A DNA stretch of 64,000 bases from SKHV01 sp963678565. Lineage in GTDB: Bacteria > Bacteroidota > Bacteroidia > Bacteroidales > Prolixibacteraceae. The stretch lies in the NCBI GenBank assembly GCA_963678565.1, contig OY782875.1, positions 930,001 through 994,000 of the forward strand, in the 5' to 3' direction. The position numbers were made by a program, and so were the translations under genes. Of the stretch, positions 54,648 through 63,174 are shown piece after piece (within the stretch, counting starts at the first letter, position 1; every line of letters begins with the position of its first letter). Under the pieces are notes generated by a model that had not been told where the DNA came from, made no database searches, and worked only from the letters and a program-made list of their open reading frames with translations.

Positions 54648-56090
54648 TTAATTTTTTTTGATTCTTATTTTTGAAATGAATTTCCCCTTGTTTAAAATGG
54701 TTTCAATAGGAAGTGAGGCATCAATATCTTTGGCATTTTTAATGGCTTTACCATTTTGAGTGGTGATACTAAATCCTCGTTTTAAAATATTATCGGGCTT
54801 CACTAATTCATTGTTTTTTTCTAACCATTGAAGCTTAGCACTCTTGGTTTGAATATATTTTGATGTTGCAATTTCTAGTTCGTGTTGTTTTTCAATTAAA
54901 GTTTGTTCTGCTTTTGAAAGCACTAGTTTTCCGGCAAATTCACTTTGGCGAATAATTCTTTTTAACGCGAAAAATTGATTAGAAACATAACTTTTCGTTT
55001 CGTATTGTAATTGCTTTTCGAAACTTTCAATTCTGTATTTTCGTTTCTCAAGTAATTCAAAAGTGATTGGTTTGATACTTTTGCTGTATTGGATAAGTTG
55101 ATTTTGTAACTGATCTATTCTTCCTTTTAAAATGGGTTTGAATAATCGCGATAATTGTTTGTAATGTTCAGCTTCAGCAGTAAGCCTTTTTTGAATCAAA
55201 TTTGAAAACTCATATTGAAGGGTTTCTATCTCATCTCTTCGGTCGTCGAAACATTCTATTAAAAACTCGGCAACTGCGGTTGGCGTTTTCAATTTTTTGA
55301 AAGCGACCATGTCGGCAATCGATTCATCTTTCTCGTGACCAATACCAGTAAGTACCGGAATCGGAAATTGACAAATGTGCGCTGCTAAATCGTAATTGTC
55401 GAAACTTGCCAAATCCATTTGCGAGCCTCCTCCACGGATGACGACAACCACATCGAATAGGTCTTCGTAACTGTAAATTAAATCTAATGCATTGATGATG
55501 GAAGGAGTTGTTTCATTGCCTTGCATTGCTGCCGGGAATAATTTTGTGTAAAATTGATACCCATTGGCATTGTTGTTTAATTGATTCAGAAAGTCTTCAT
55601 ATCCGGCAGCAGTAGGCGACGAAATGATTGCAATTTTCGAAGGAATTTCTGGTAAGATTAATTCCTTATTCATCTCGAATATGCCATCTGATTTCAACTG
55701 CTCAATAATTTCTGCTTTCTTCCTCGCCAAATCGCCAAGAGTGTAGTTTGGGTCAATGTCGGTAATATTTAAACTTAAGCCATAAACTTCGTGGAATTGA
55801 ACTTTTGCAGCGACTAAAACTTTTAGTCCGGCAGCTAAGGTCTGCCCTGTAGCCGTTTCAAAATAGGGTTTAATAAAACGGAATTGCCACGACCAGATGG
55901 TGGCTCTTGCTCTTGCTGAAATATCTGAATTCTCATTTGGTTTGTCAATTAACTCTAAATAACAATGTCCGGTTCTATTCACTTTAAACTCACCAATTTC
56001 AGCAACAATCCAAATGCTTTCTAAAAAAAGCTCATCGATTGCACCTTTGATTTGCTGATTTAATTCTGTTAAAGTTAATTGATGCTTCAT
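54648..56090 (-). CDS. xseA: Exodeoxyribonuclease VII large subunit
   Basis: 480-aa catalytic subunit of exonuclease VII. The N-terminal OB-fold (about 1-110) contains LYLEL-type strands seen as GHCYLELIDKP, and the nuclease domain has PSKIAIISSPTAAGYEDFLN, VVVVIRGGGSQMDLASFDNY and TGIGHEKDESIADMVAFKKL followed by KTPTAVAEFL. A long helical arm then leads to the C-terminal part. It follows the S8 protease gene with no spacer (S8 stop at 56091, xseA start codon ends at 56090), and xseB comes 2 bp later. Confidence 0.96.
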   Translation of the reverse strand: MKHQLTLTELNQQIKGAIDELFLESIWIVAEIGEFKVNRTGHCYLELIDKPNENSDISARARATIWSWQFRFIKPYFETATGQTLAAGLKVLVAAKVQFHEVYGLSLNITDIDPNYTLGDLARKKAEIIEQLKSDGIFEMNKELILPEIPSKIAIISSPTAAGYEDFLNQLNNNANGYQFYTKLFPAAMQGNETTPSIINALDLIYSYEDLFDVVVVIRGGGSQMDLASFDNYDLAAHICQFPIPVLTGIGHEKDESIADMVAFKKLKTPTAVAEFLIECFDDRRDEIETLQYEFSNLIQKRLTAEAEHYKQLSRLFKPILKGRIDQLQNQLIQYSKSIKPITFELLEKRKYRIESFEKQLQYETKSYVSNQFFALKRIIRQSEFAGKLVLSKAEQTLIEKQHELEIATSKYIQTKSAKLQWLEKNNELVKPDNILKRGFSITTQNGKAIKNAKDIDASLPIETILNKGKFISKIRIKKN

Positions 56091-57680
56091 CTATTTTTTC
56101 AAGAATTTGAACGAATACATTTGCCTTTCACCTTCTAAAATTACCAAATAAATTCCTTTGTCTAGCGAACTTAAATTGATGTTCGATTTTGCTTGATTAG
56201 GTTTTACCTCCTTTAAAAGCTGGCCTGAGGTATTGATAATTTTTATAGATGAAATATTTTGAGTTCTTAACTCGTTGTTTTTTTGATCGAAAGAGTAGGG
56301 GATTGTTCTATATGCTTCGTTACCAAGATAATTTTGATTTTTCAAGTACGTTTCGAATTTAGGTACACCATATCCTTTCTCAACGTTGTGATTCGGGTAG
56401 GAGTCGCCTAATGATCGAATTATCTGAATTAATTCACTTGCAGTTTTATTTGGTTCTAATTTTACCAAGCAGGCAGCCATTCCTGCTAATAGTGGCGAAG
56501 AAAAAGATGTCCCATTAATGTTCTGAATAGAATTGTCGCCAGTGGTAGCCGAAACGGCCGTACCTTTTGCAGCTACATCGGGTTTCATGGGGAAATTCTC
56601 ATAAGTAAAACCAATAGACGAAAACGAGGATAAATTTTCCTCAAAATCAACTGCGGCAACCCCCAATATATTTTCTGCATCGGCAGGAGCAATAATATAA
56701 TGCCAATCTTTATTTCCTTCATTTCCTGCACTGGAGCATACAATAATTCCTTTATTAACTGCCATGTTTGCGGCTTGAGAAATTCGAAGAGAACGACCAT
56801 TCAATTCGGTGTAAGAATGGTTCATGGTAGTATCATCAAACACAGAATATCCCAACGAAGAATTGATAACATCGCAACCCACACTATCTGCAAACTCCGC
56901 AGCAACAATCCAATAATCTTCCTCAACAGGATATTCCGTGCTGGCGTCTTCAGAACGAAGCAACCAGACATTTGCCTTGGGAGCTGTACCAATTAATACA
57001 CCCGGAATATTTCCTGAAATGCACGACAAAACAGCAGTGCCATGGTAGTGTTCGTTGTATACATTGTTGCCCGGGTTTACAAAATCGTAAGTTCCCAGAA
57101 TCCCGTTTCTGTTTCTTAAAGAGTCGAATGCTACATCGATATCTGTATTTTTAAATCCAGCGTCGATAATCCCAATTGTGATTCCCTTGCCCTGCGAAAA
57201 TTGATGCATTAAGTCGCCGTTTAGCATGGCTACCTGATTTTTTGCATCTCCATAATCTAAGGTTTTGTTCTTCAGTTTTTTATCTAACTTTAACGATGCC
57301 GATTTATTAATATTGTATGGTTTTCGTAGTTGGTAATGACTTACAAATGAAGGAAATTGAATGCTATCAATATTTATTTCGTGCGGAACAATTACAAGAG
57401 CTCCGTTGTGCCATCGGCTCGTGTGTTTTATAGATAAACCAAGTTGTTTGATTGCTTGAATATAATTTGGGTTTACAGGAAAATCGCTTGTGTCGATGGC
57501 AATTTGTTGCCTGGTTCTTCTATCGATGCTTTTTTGTGATAAAAATTCAAGCGGTTGTTCAATTGAATAGGGCGAGTTTTTTTTATCCTTAAACTGAATC
57601 CAATAATAAGCTCCATTGATTGAGTTACTAAAAGTTCTAGCACTAAGGATCAGGAATATTAAAAGAATCTTAAATTTCAT
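56091..57680 (-). CDS. Secreted S8 (subtilisin-like) peptidase with T9SS type A signal
   Basis: 529-aa exported serine protease. A signal peptide (MKFKILLIFLILSARTFS) is followed by a propeptide region (about 20-150) and the S8 domain with Asp173 (GIIDAGFKNTD), His213 (YHGTAVLSC), oxyanion Asn320 (SSAGNEGNK) and nucleophile Ser392 (NGTSFSSPLLAG). The C-terminal about 75 residues (IINTSGQLLKEV, NLSSLDKGIYLVILEG, SFKFLKK) form a T9SS type A sorting domain. It is the first gene of S8-xseA-xseB with no gap between genes. A hairpin with T7 lies directly before its start codon. Confidence 0.93.
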   Translation of the reverse strand: MKFKILLIFLILSARTFSNSINGAYYWIQFKDKKNSPYSIEQPLEFLSQKSIDRRTRQQIAIDTSDFPVNPNYIQAIKQLGLSIKHTSRWHNGALVIVPHEINIDSIQFPSFVSHYQLRKPYNINKSASLKLDKKLKNKTLDYGDAKNQVAMLNGDLMHQFSQGKGITIGIIDAGFKNTDIDVAFDSLRNRNGILGTYDFVNPGNNVYNEHYHGTAVLSCISGNIPGVLIGTAPKANVWLLRSEDASTEYPVEEDYWIVAAEFADSVGCDVINSSLGYSVFDDTTMNHSYTELNGRSLRISQAANMAVNKGIIVCSSAGNEGNKDWHYIIAPADAENILGVAAVDFEENLSSFSSIGFTYENFPMKPDVAAKGTAVSATTGDNSIQNINGTSFSSPLLAGMAACLVKLEPNKTASELIQIIRSLGDSYPNHNVEKGYGVPKFETYLKNQNYLGNEAYRTIPYSFDQKNNELRTQNISSIKIINTSGQLLKEVKPNQAKSNINLSSLDKGIYLVILEGERQMYSFKFLKK

Positions 57681-57686
57681 AAGGAA

Positions 57687-57726
57687 TAAAAAAATGGAGA
57701 TGGAGTATCATACCCTCCAGCTCCAT
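57687..57726 (-). terminator. Hairpin terminator/attenuator between mnmA and the S8 protease gene
   Basis: Minus-strand stem ATGGAGCTGGAG/CTCCATCTCCAT, with one mismatch and a 9-nt loop, followed by a T7 tract. It ends mnmA transcripts, but the T tract lies only 7 nt from the S8 start codon, so it can also act as an attenuator for S8-xseA-xseB. Confidence 0.82.
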
Positions 57727-57741
57727 CAAATTTACAAATCT

Positions 57742-58824
57742 TTAGCAGATTATACCACCACCAACAAGATCATTTCCTTCAAAAAATACGGCAGATTGAC
57801 CAGGTGTTACGGCCCAAGTATTTTCATAGAATTCGACCTTTAATTTATTGTTGTGTTGAGAAATACGACTTAAGGTGCCGGCATTGTTGTATCTAATTTT
57901 TGTAGTTACTTCAAGTTCGCCATCAATCTTATCGTATTTCATAAGATTCAATTCGTCTAACCAAAGTTCCTTTTTATTCAAATCTTCGCGTTTACCAAGC
58001 ACGACTGTATTTGTTTTCGCATCAATTTGCGTAACATATGCAGGATGTCCTAACGCTATGTTTAATCCTTTTCGTTGTCCAATTGTGTAAAATGGATATC
58101 CATCGTGTTGACCCAATACTTTTCCGTCTTTGTCCACAAAGTTTCCTTTTCCAACTTGCTCTTCTAAATCAGGAATACGCTCCTTAATAAAGCGTCGATA
58201 ATTATTGTCCGGAATGAAACAAATCTCCTGACTTTCGCGCTTTTTAGAAATGTTTTCATAACCTTTATTTGCGGCAATGTTTCTAACCTCGGGCTTAGTT
58301 AAATTACCCAGTGGAAACAATGTTCGTTTCAAATCTTCTTGCGAAAGTTGCCACAAAAAATAAGTTTGATCTTTTTTGTCATCACTTCCCTTTATTAAGA
58401 AATAGCGACCGTCTTTTTCTCCAATTTGAGCATAATGACCTGTTGCAATAAAATCACATTCCAACTCATTAGCCTTTTCAATTACTTCGCCCCACTTAAT
58501 TGTCCGATTACACACAACGCAAGGGTTTGGTGTTCTTCCTGACAAATATTCATCTACAAAATTGGTGATCACTGTTTTATCAAATTCCTTTCGAATATCT
58601 AAAATAGAGTGACCAAAACCTAGGTCGTTTGCTAGCGATTTCGCTTCAAAAATAGCATCCACGCTACAGCAACCTGTTTGTTTTTCCATACACGAAGGCG
58701 AAATTACATCGTACGGACGATAAGTTAGTCCGTGCAATTCATATCCTTGCTCCTCTAGAAGCATTGCAGCAACTGAGCTGTCAATACCTCCGCTCATACA
58801 TAATAATACTTTCCCTTTTGACAT
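57742..58824 (-). CDS. mnmA: tRNA-uridine 2-sulfurtransferase
   Basis: 360-aa enzyme that installs 2-thiouridine at tRNA wobble position 34. The PP-loop is MSGGIDSSVAAML (residues 10-22). The catalytic cysteines are Cys102 in NPCVVCNRTIKWG and Cys202 in SQEICFIPD. Other hallmarks are DFIATGHYAQI and GQRKGLNIALG. A CMEKQTGCCSVD insertion near residue 45 has extra cysteines that could bind a metal. It has a TATTTTTG -7 match 22 bp before the start on the minus strand and a hairpin terminator after it. Confidence 0.95.
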   Translation of the reverse strand: MSKGKVLLCMSGGIDSSVAAMLLEEQGYELHGLTYRPYDVISPSCMEKQTGCCSVDAIFEAKSLANDLGFGHSILDIRKEFDKTVITNFVDEYLSGRTPNPCVVCNRTIKWGEVIEKANELECDFIATGHYAQIGEKDGRYFLIKGSDDKKDQTYFLWQLSQEDLKRTLFPLGNLTKPEVRNIAANKGYENISKKRESQEICFIPDNNYRRFIKERIPDLEEQVGKGNFVDKDGKVLGQHDGYPFYTIGQRKGLNIALGHPAYVTQIDAKTNTVVLGKREDLNKKELWLDELNLMKYDKIDGELEVTTKIRYNNAGTLSRISQHNNKLKVEFYENTWAVTPGQSAVFFEGNDLVGGGIIC

Positions 58825-58910
58825 TATATGTTTTTAATTTTGAGTTTGCAAAAATAATGAAAATAAATTAAGATATTTTTATCCTGTAAATTAATTAAAT
58901 GTGTAAAAAC

Positions 58911-59306
58911 TTATGAGCTGTTTTTTTGCAGGAAATAATTTATAATTTGAGATTGCTCGTTGATTCTATGATTTAATTCATCAATCCTTTTGTCTTTTTC
59001 GATACACAAACACAAATTATTGTTATAGGATAAAAGATTGTTAGAATTATTATTTATCAAGAATCTTGATCTTTCTTGAGGTGGAATATTATTGTTTTCT
59101 GTTGATATATTATCATACAAAATCTGTTGGGCTGTAATATTGAAGTATTCGGTTATTTGAAGTAGTATCTTGTAGTCTGGCTGACTTACGCCCCTTTCAT
59201 AGTTTGATACTGTATTTGCTTTCACATTTAGAATTTTCGCTAATTCCTCCTGTTGTAATCCATGTTTTTTACGCAAAAACTTCAAGTTTGTTGAAAAAAA
59301 AATCAT
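58911..59306 (-). CDS. XRE-family transcriptional regulator
   Basis: 131-aa DNA-binding protein. The first 60 residues are a classical Cro/CI HTH: LKFLRKKHGLQQEELAKILN, VKANTVSNYERGVSQPDYK and LLQITEYFNITAQQILYD. The remainder is Asn-rich (NNNSNNLLSYNNN) and ends in a short coiled coil (CIEKDKRIDELNHRINEQSQ), suited to dimerisation. It could be a stand-alone repressor; no partner toxin or phage gene is visible. It points away from a receiver-like gene, and a perfect 9-bp dyad in the 264-bp spacer is a candidate operator. Confidence 0.87.
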   Translation of the reverse strand: MIFFSTNLKFLRKKHGLQQEELAKILNVKANTVSNYERGVSQPDYKILLQITEYFNITAQQILYDNISTENNNIPPQERSRFLINNNSNNLLSYNNNLCLCIEKDKRIDELNHRINEQSQIINYFLQKNSS

Positions 59307-59468
59307 AATTATTTGGATTTTAGTAAAAAAAATAATTCCTTTGGTAAAAAAAAGAGTTTCACCCTAAAAAAGCTAAACCCAATTTGCAAAATTAAGTATT
59401 TTACTTAAAGTCAATTTTTTAAATAATTGTTGGCCCTATTTTTAATTTTACTATTTGTCTATAATATA

Positions 59469-59488
59469 CAAATAACATTTGTTATTTG
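59469..59488. promoter_or_regulatory. Dyad CAAATAACA-TT-TGTTATTTG, candidate XRE operator
   Basis: Two perfect 9-bp arms with a 2-bp centre lie between the divergent XRE gene and the receiver-like gene, 82 bp before the latter. The size and symmetry suit an HTH dimer. Confidence 0.5.
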
Positions 59489-59570
59489 CACAAGATAGGT
59501 GTGTTGTTATTGCGGCAGTTATGGGGGAGGCAGAAAGGCCGAATGTTATAATTGTTAAAAGAGTACATAT

Positions 59571-59929
59571 ATGAAGCATTTTAAGGTTTTATATGTTGAT
59601 AGTGATACAATAAGCTTATTGTTGTTTTCTCTAATGTTTAAAGGCTATTGTGATATTTTTACGGCTAATACAGCTGAGGTAGCACTCGATATATTAGAGA
59701 GTAATACTGAAATTGAAATTTTGGTTACAGAGATGGAAGTTGTTGATGCAAATGTGTTTGATATGATATTAAAAGTTAAAAAAAAACGAATTTAATTTGT
59801 TATGTGCTTTCAATTTGTGATCAAACAGAAGAAGTTAATGAATACATTTTGAAGGGTGTAATTAAACGATTTTTTCAGAAGCCATTGAATAAATTGGTAT
59901 TTGTTAATGAAATTAAGTCATTGTATTAG
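59571..59929 (+). pseudogene. Response-regulator receiver-domain protein split by a frameshift in an A9 run
   Basis: Residues 1-72 read as the first half of a CheY-like receiver (KVLYVDSD with D10 and D12; LVTEMEVVDANVF). The frame then ends at TAA 59793-59795. A backward slip of one base in A9 (59778-59786) opens the rest: ICYVLSICDQTEEV, the conserved Ser81, and FFQKPLNK with the conserved Lys104-Pro105, to a stop at 59927-59929 (119 aa). The phosphoacceptor Asp is Glu54 (TEM), so it would be a pseudo-receiver. It could be a true mutation, an error in the read, or functional slippage. No output domain is attached. Confidence 0.65.
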
Positions 59930-59964
59930 TTGATATATGATTGAATGTTTAGGAGAAGTTGAAT

Positions 59965-60597
59965 ATGGGAAAGTTATTTAGTTTTAAGAAAAAAAATATA
60001 GATAATTGGAAAAGTGATTTTTTGAGAGAAAGAATTGTGAATCAATATTCTGATTTGTCATTTTACTTGAATTTGTATAATGAGCAGGATTCACGAAAAA
60101 AATTGTACACAAATAAAGAGGTGTTATTGCTTAAAGATATTCCTCTTGTTTCGGTAACGCAAAGCCAAATAATAAACCAATTTGGCAAACCTGACTATGA
60201 GTATCATTTGAAAAAACAATTTCTCTCAATAAAGATCTTGTTGTATCATAAATTTATAGGCCAATTTAAAATGGGAATGGAGTTGCATCTATTTCAAAAT
60301 AGTTTATTTAATTATAAGTTTACATTTCCGTATACTACAAGTGAGGAGAGAGGTGAATTATTGAAAATGCTTGAGCAGAAATATTTAAATAATATAAGTT
60401 TTGCATATGATACTTCGCAGATAATAGATCGAAACTTGTCATCAATAGTTATTGAAAATGCATTGGTTTTTTCAATAAATTATAATTTTAACGATCCTTT
60501 TGTAAAAGATAAAATTCTGTCATACATTAAAGAAAATGAAGCTGATCGGGAAATTGATGCATTATTGAATTCTGTTGAAATATATAAACTAATTTAA
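59965..60597 (+). CDS. Conserved-looking hypothetical protein
   Basis: 210-aa protein that I do not recognise. ATG 59965 is used (TTG 59959 is the earlier option) because an AGGAG Shine-Dalgarno-like sequence (59951-59955) lies 9 nt upstream, which is unusual for this phylum. It is soluble and rich in Lys, Asn, Ile and aromatic residues, with an alternation of beta strands (for example FLSIKILLYHKFIGQFKMGM) and helices. The composition is more AT-rich than its neighbours. It is 35 bp after the frameshifted receiver, so the two could share a transcript. Confidence 0.62.
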   Translation: MGKLFSFKKKNIDNWKSDFLRERIVNQYSDLSFYLNLYNEQDSRKKLYTNKEVLLLKDIPLVSVTQSQIINQFGKPDYEYHLKKQFLSIKILLYHKFIGQFKMGMELHLFQNSLFNYKFTFPYTTSEERGELLKMLEQKYLNNISFAYDTSQIIDRNLSSIVIENALVFSINYNFNDPFVKDKILSYIKENEADREIDALLNSVEIYKLI

Positions 60598-60766
60598 TCG
60601 TTATTTGAGGTATTTCCCGTAGTTCTATTAGCTCTTTGATCGTTATTATCGTAGTAATTCTTCAAAAAAAATGGTTTGTATGCAGATTGTGTTCCTTATA
60701 CCGAACCTTATGCAACATTAATTTGATGCAATTTTATTTACCTTTGTCAAAATTAATTGAACGCTT

Positions 60767-61768
60767 ATGCTCAAAAGATTTTGGAGGAAAAGTATAAGTT
60801 CTGCTAAGAATTTGAATTTAAAGGAGGATAATCGTCCTTTAATTTTTATGGTATGTCTTGCTATTGCTACGGTGCTATGGTTTGTAAATGCACTAGGCGA
60901 TAGTTATCAAACTACTGTTTCGATGCCAATTCAGTATACGAATTTACCTAAGGAGAAAGTATTAGTATCTGCACCTCCTAAAAAAATTCAGGTGAAGCTT
61001 GAGGCACATGGCTTTACTCTATTACGTCATAAATTAAAATTGTCGATTAAGCCATTGAATTTTAATGTGAAAGATTTTACCGATGGAATGATGGATAAAA
61101 CAGTAGCTGAAAATTTTAAAATCGTATCTAATCGATATTTGCCTCAATTGTCGCGTCAGGTAAGTTCCGAAATTTCAATACTTGGTATAAAACCAGACAC
61201 TTTATATTTTAAATTTGATCGTATTGTGAGTAAAAAATTACCCGTTTCATCAAATTTTGAAATTACTTTTGAAAATCAATATTTTCAATACGATTCGATA
61301 AGGTATACACCCGATTCGGTAACAGTTACTGGGCCAAGGTCGATTGTTGAGAAAATTGAGAGTATACCGGTGAAGCATCAACGTTTCAAAAAACTTGATG
61401 CAACCTATCGTCGTAGTATGGTATTCGAAGATATAGATCAAATACAAATTGAGCCACGCAGAGTGAATGTTGAAATTCCCATCTCACAATATTCTGAATA
61501 CCTGACCGATATTCCAATTCAAACATACAATGTTCCGGATAGCATTAAAATGATTACGTTTCCGGTAACTGTAAAAGTGTCGTGTAGGGTTGCAGTTCAC
61601 ATGTATCAAAATTTAAACGAAAACAGTTTTCTTTTTTATGTTGATTACAACGACTTGAAGGAAGAATCGAACTATAAACTACCGGTTAAACTTTTAAATG
61701 CACCCGGACATGTGAAAATGTTGAATTACACCCCTAAGGAAGTAGAATTTATTATCGAAGAGAAATAG
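60767..61768 (+). CDS. YbbR-like domain protein (CdaR-type)
   Basis: 333-aa membrane-anchored protein. One N-terminal transmembrane helix (PLIFMVCLAIATVLWFVNAL, about residues 24-43) is followed by tandem YbbR domains of beta-rich structure (TVSMPIQYTNLPKEKVLVSA, PDSVTVTGPRSIVEKIESIP). In Firmicutes YbbR (CdaR) regulates the c-di-AMP cyclase CdaA. In Bacteroidota the gene usually sits before coaE, as here (2 bp apart). No cyclase gene is in the window. A TACCTTTG -7-like sequence lies 22 bp upstream of the start. Confidence 0.87.
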   Translation: MLKRFWRKSISSAKNLNLKEDNRPLIFMVCLAIATVLWFVNALGDSYQTTVSMPIQYTNLPKEKVLVSAPPKKIQVKLEAHGFTLLRHKLKLSIKPLNFNVKDFTDGMMDKTVAENFKIVSNRYLPQLSRQVSSEISILGIKPDTLYFKFDRIVSKKLPVSSNFEITFENQYFQYDSIRYTPDSVTVTGPRSIVEKIESIPVKHQRFKKLDATYRRSMVFEDIDQIQIEPRRVNVEIPISQYSEYLTDIPIQTYNVPDSIKMITFPVTVKVSCRVAVHMYQNLNENSFLFYVDYNDLKEESNYKLPVKLLNAPGHVKMLNYTPKEVEFIIEEK

Positions 61769-61770
61769 TA

Positions 61771-62355
61771 ATGTTGAAAGTTGGAGTTACAGGAGGAATC
61801 GGAGCAGGAAAAACAACTGTTTGTCGCATTTTTGGACAGATCGGGATTCCTGTTTTTTACTCCGACTCAGAAGCCAAAAAACTGATGAGTTCGAATGAGG
61901 CAATAGTCAGTTCTCTTAAAAACCTATTTGGTTCCGACATTTACACCCCTGTAGGCGACATTGACCGAAAAAAACTGGCAGGAATAATTTTTAACGATAA
62001 ATTAGCCCTGCAAAAGGTAAATAATATAGTACATCCCGAAGTTCGACAGCATTTTGCAATATGGGCCGAACAACAAGACGCCCTGTATGTTGTTCAGGAA
62101 TCGGCAATTTTGTTTGAGAGTAATTTGAGTAATCTGTTTGACAAAGTTATTACGGTTACAGCCCCATTAGCAATGAAAATTGATCGGGTGGTTAAGCGCG
62201 ATGGAGTGAAAAAAGAAAAAGTTATTGAGCGGATCAATAATCAAATAAGTGATTCTGAGAAAATTTTGAAATCAGATTTTGTAATAAATGCGGATGGCGC
62301 GCGACCAATTGAATCACAACTATTTGAAATACACAAAAAAATATTGAATTTATAA
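61771..62355 (+). CDS. coaE: Dephospho-CoA kinase
   Basis: 194-aa kinase of the last step of CoA synthesis (phosphorylates the 3'-OH of dephospho-CoA). The P-loop GGIGAGKTTVCRIFGQIGIP spans residues 8-27. The CoA/lid elements are VFYSDSEAKKLM, IVHPEVRQHFAIWAEQ, VQESAILFES, and VVKRDGVKKEKVIERINNQI. The length is typical. It follows ybbR by 2 bp and precedes the TerB/J-domain gene by 1 bp, so all three are in one operon. Confidence 0.95.
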   Translation: MLKVGVTGGIGAGKTTVCRIFGQIGIPVFYSDSEAKKLMSSNEAIVSSLKNLFGSDIYTPVGDIDRKKLAGIIFNDKLALQKVNNIVHPEVRQHFAIWAEQQDALYVVQESAILFESNLSNLFDKVITVTAPLAMKIDRVVKRDGVKKEKVIERINNQISDSEKILKSDFVINADGARPIESQLFEIHKKILNL

Positions 62356-62356
62356 T

Positions 62357-63145
62357 ATGGCAAAATTTGGAAAATGGATAGGTGCCGGCTTAGGCGCATT
62401 GTCAGGTGGACCAATTGGTGCAATAATTGGTTTTGTAATAGGCTCGGCAATTGATGGACCTGGAACAAGAGGAAATCGAAGCTCATCTGATCCTTATCGC
62501 ACAACTGGCGGATATCAAAGTAGTGATCCCTATCAACAAGCACGAAGCAGAACACGACGTCCAACACAAGGCGGATATGCTGCCAGCTTACTTGTATTGG
62601 TGGCAGCAGTAATGAAAGCAGACGGTAAAACATTAAAATCGGAATTGAATTTTGTAAAAGAGTTTTTGGTTAAAAACTTTGGATTGGAATCAGCCAATGA
62701 GGCGTTGGTAATGCTTCGCGATATTCTTCAACAAGAAATTCCGGTAGACGATGTTAGTCGCCAAATAGCAATGAATATGGATTATTCATCGCGTTTGCAA
62801 TTAATGCATTTATTGTTTGGCGTTGCACAGGCCGATGGCGAAGTACACGATTTGGAATTAAAAATGATTTCTAAAATTGGAATCAATATGGGAATTAAAA
62901 CTCCCGATTATGAATCCATCAAATCGATGTTTATTAAAAATGTTGATGCTGCTTATAAAATTTTAGAAATTAACTCTGATGCTTCTGATGAAGAAGTAAA
63001 AAAAGCATATCGTAAAATGGCCATGAAGTATCATCCAGATAAGGTGAGTTATTTGGGCGATGACTTTCAAAAATCAGCTAAAGAGAAGTTTCAAAAGGTT
63101 AATGAAGCTTATGAAGAGATTAAGAAAAAGAGAAAAATTGCATAG
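62357..63145 (+). CDS. TerB-like/J-domain protein with glycine-zipper N-terminus
   Basis: 262-aa protein resembling DjlA. The N-terminal 35 residues form a glycine zipper (GAGLGALSGGPIGAIIGFVI), a likely membrane-inserting segment. A Gly/Ser/Arg/Tyr-rich linker leads to a TerB-type helical domain (about 75-180: VLVAAVMKADGKTLKSELNF, FGVAQADGEVHDLELKMI with acidic pairs). The C-terminal J-domain (about 195-255) has the HPD motif in AMKYHPDKVSYLG. It would recruit DnaK to the inner membrane. It begins 1 bp after coaE and ends at a terminator shared with DUF3276. Confidence 0.9.
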   Translation: MAKFGKWIGAGLGALSGGPIGAIIGFVIGSAIDGPGTRGNRSSSDPYRTTGGYQSSDPYQQARSRTRRPTQGGYAASLLVLVAAVMKADGKTLKSELNFVKEFLVKNFGLESANEALVMLRDILQQEIPVDDVSRQIAMNMDYSSRLQLMHLLFGVAQADGEVHDLELKMISKIGINMGIKTPDYESIKSMFIKNVDAAYKILEINSDASDEEVKKAYRKMAMKYHPDKVSYLGDDFQKSAKEKFQKVNEAYEEIKKKRKIA

Positions 63146-63174
63146 AAAAAAAGCCCATACAGGGCTTTTTTTAT
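63145..63174. terminator. Bidirectional terminator between TerB/J-domain gene and DUF3276
   Basis: AAAAAAAGCCC-ATACA-GGGCTTTTTTT with A and T tracts on each side; it touches both stop codons. Confidence 0.88.

Noticed and set aside
62241..62633. 130-codon minus-strand frame spanning coaE and the TerB/J-domain gene
   Set aside because: It overlaps two well-supported plus-strand genes.
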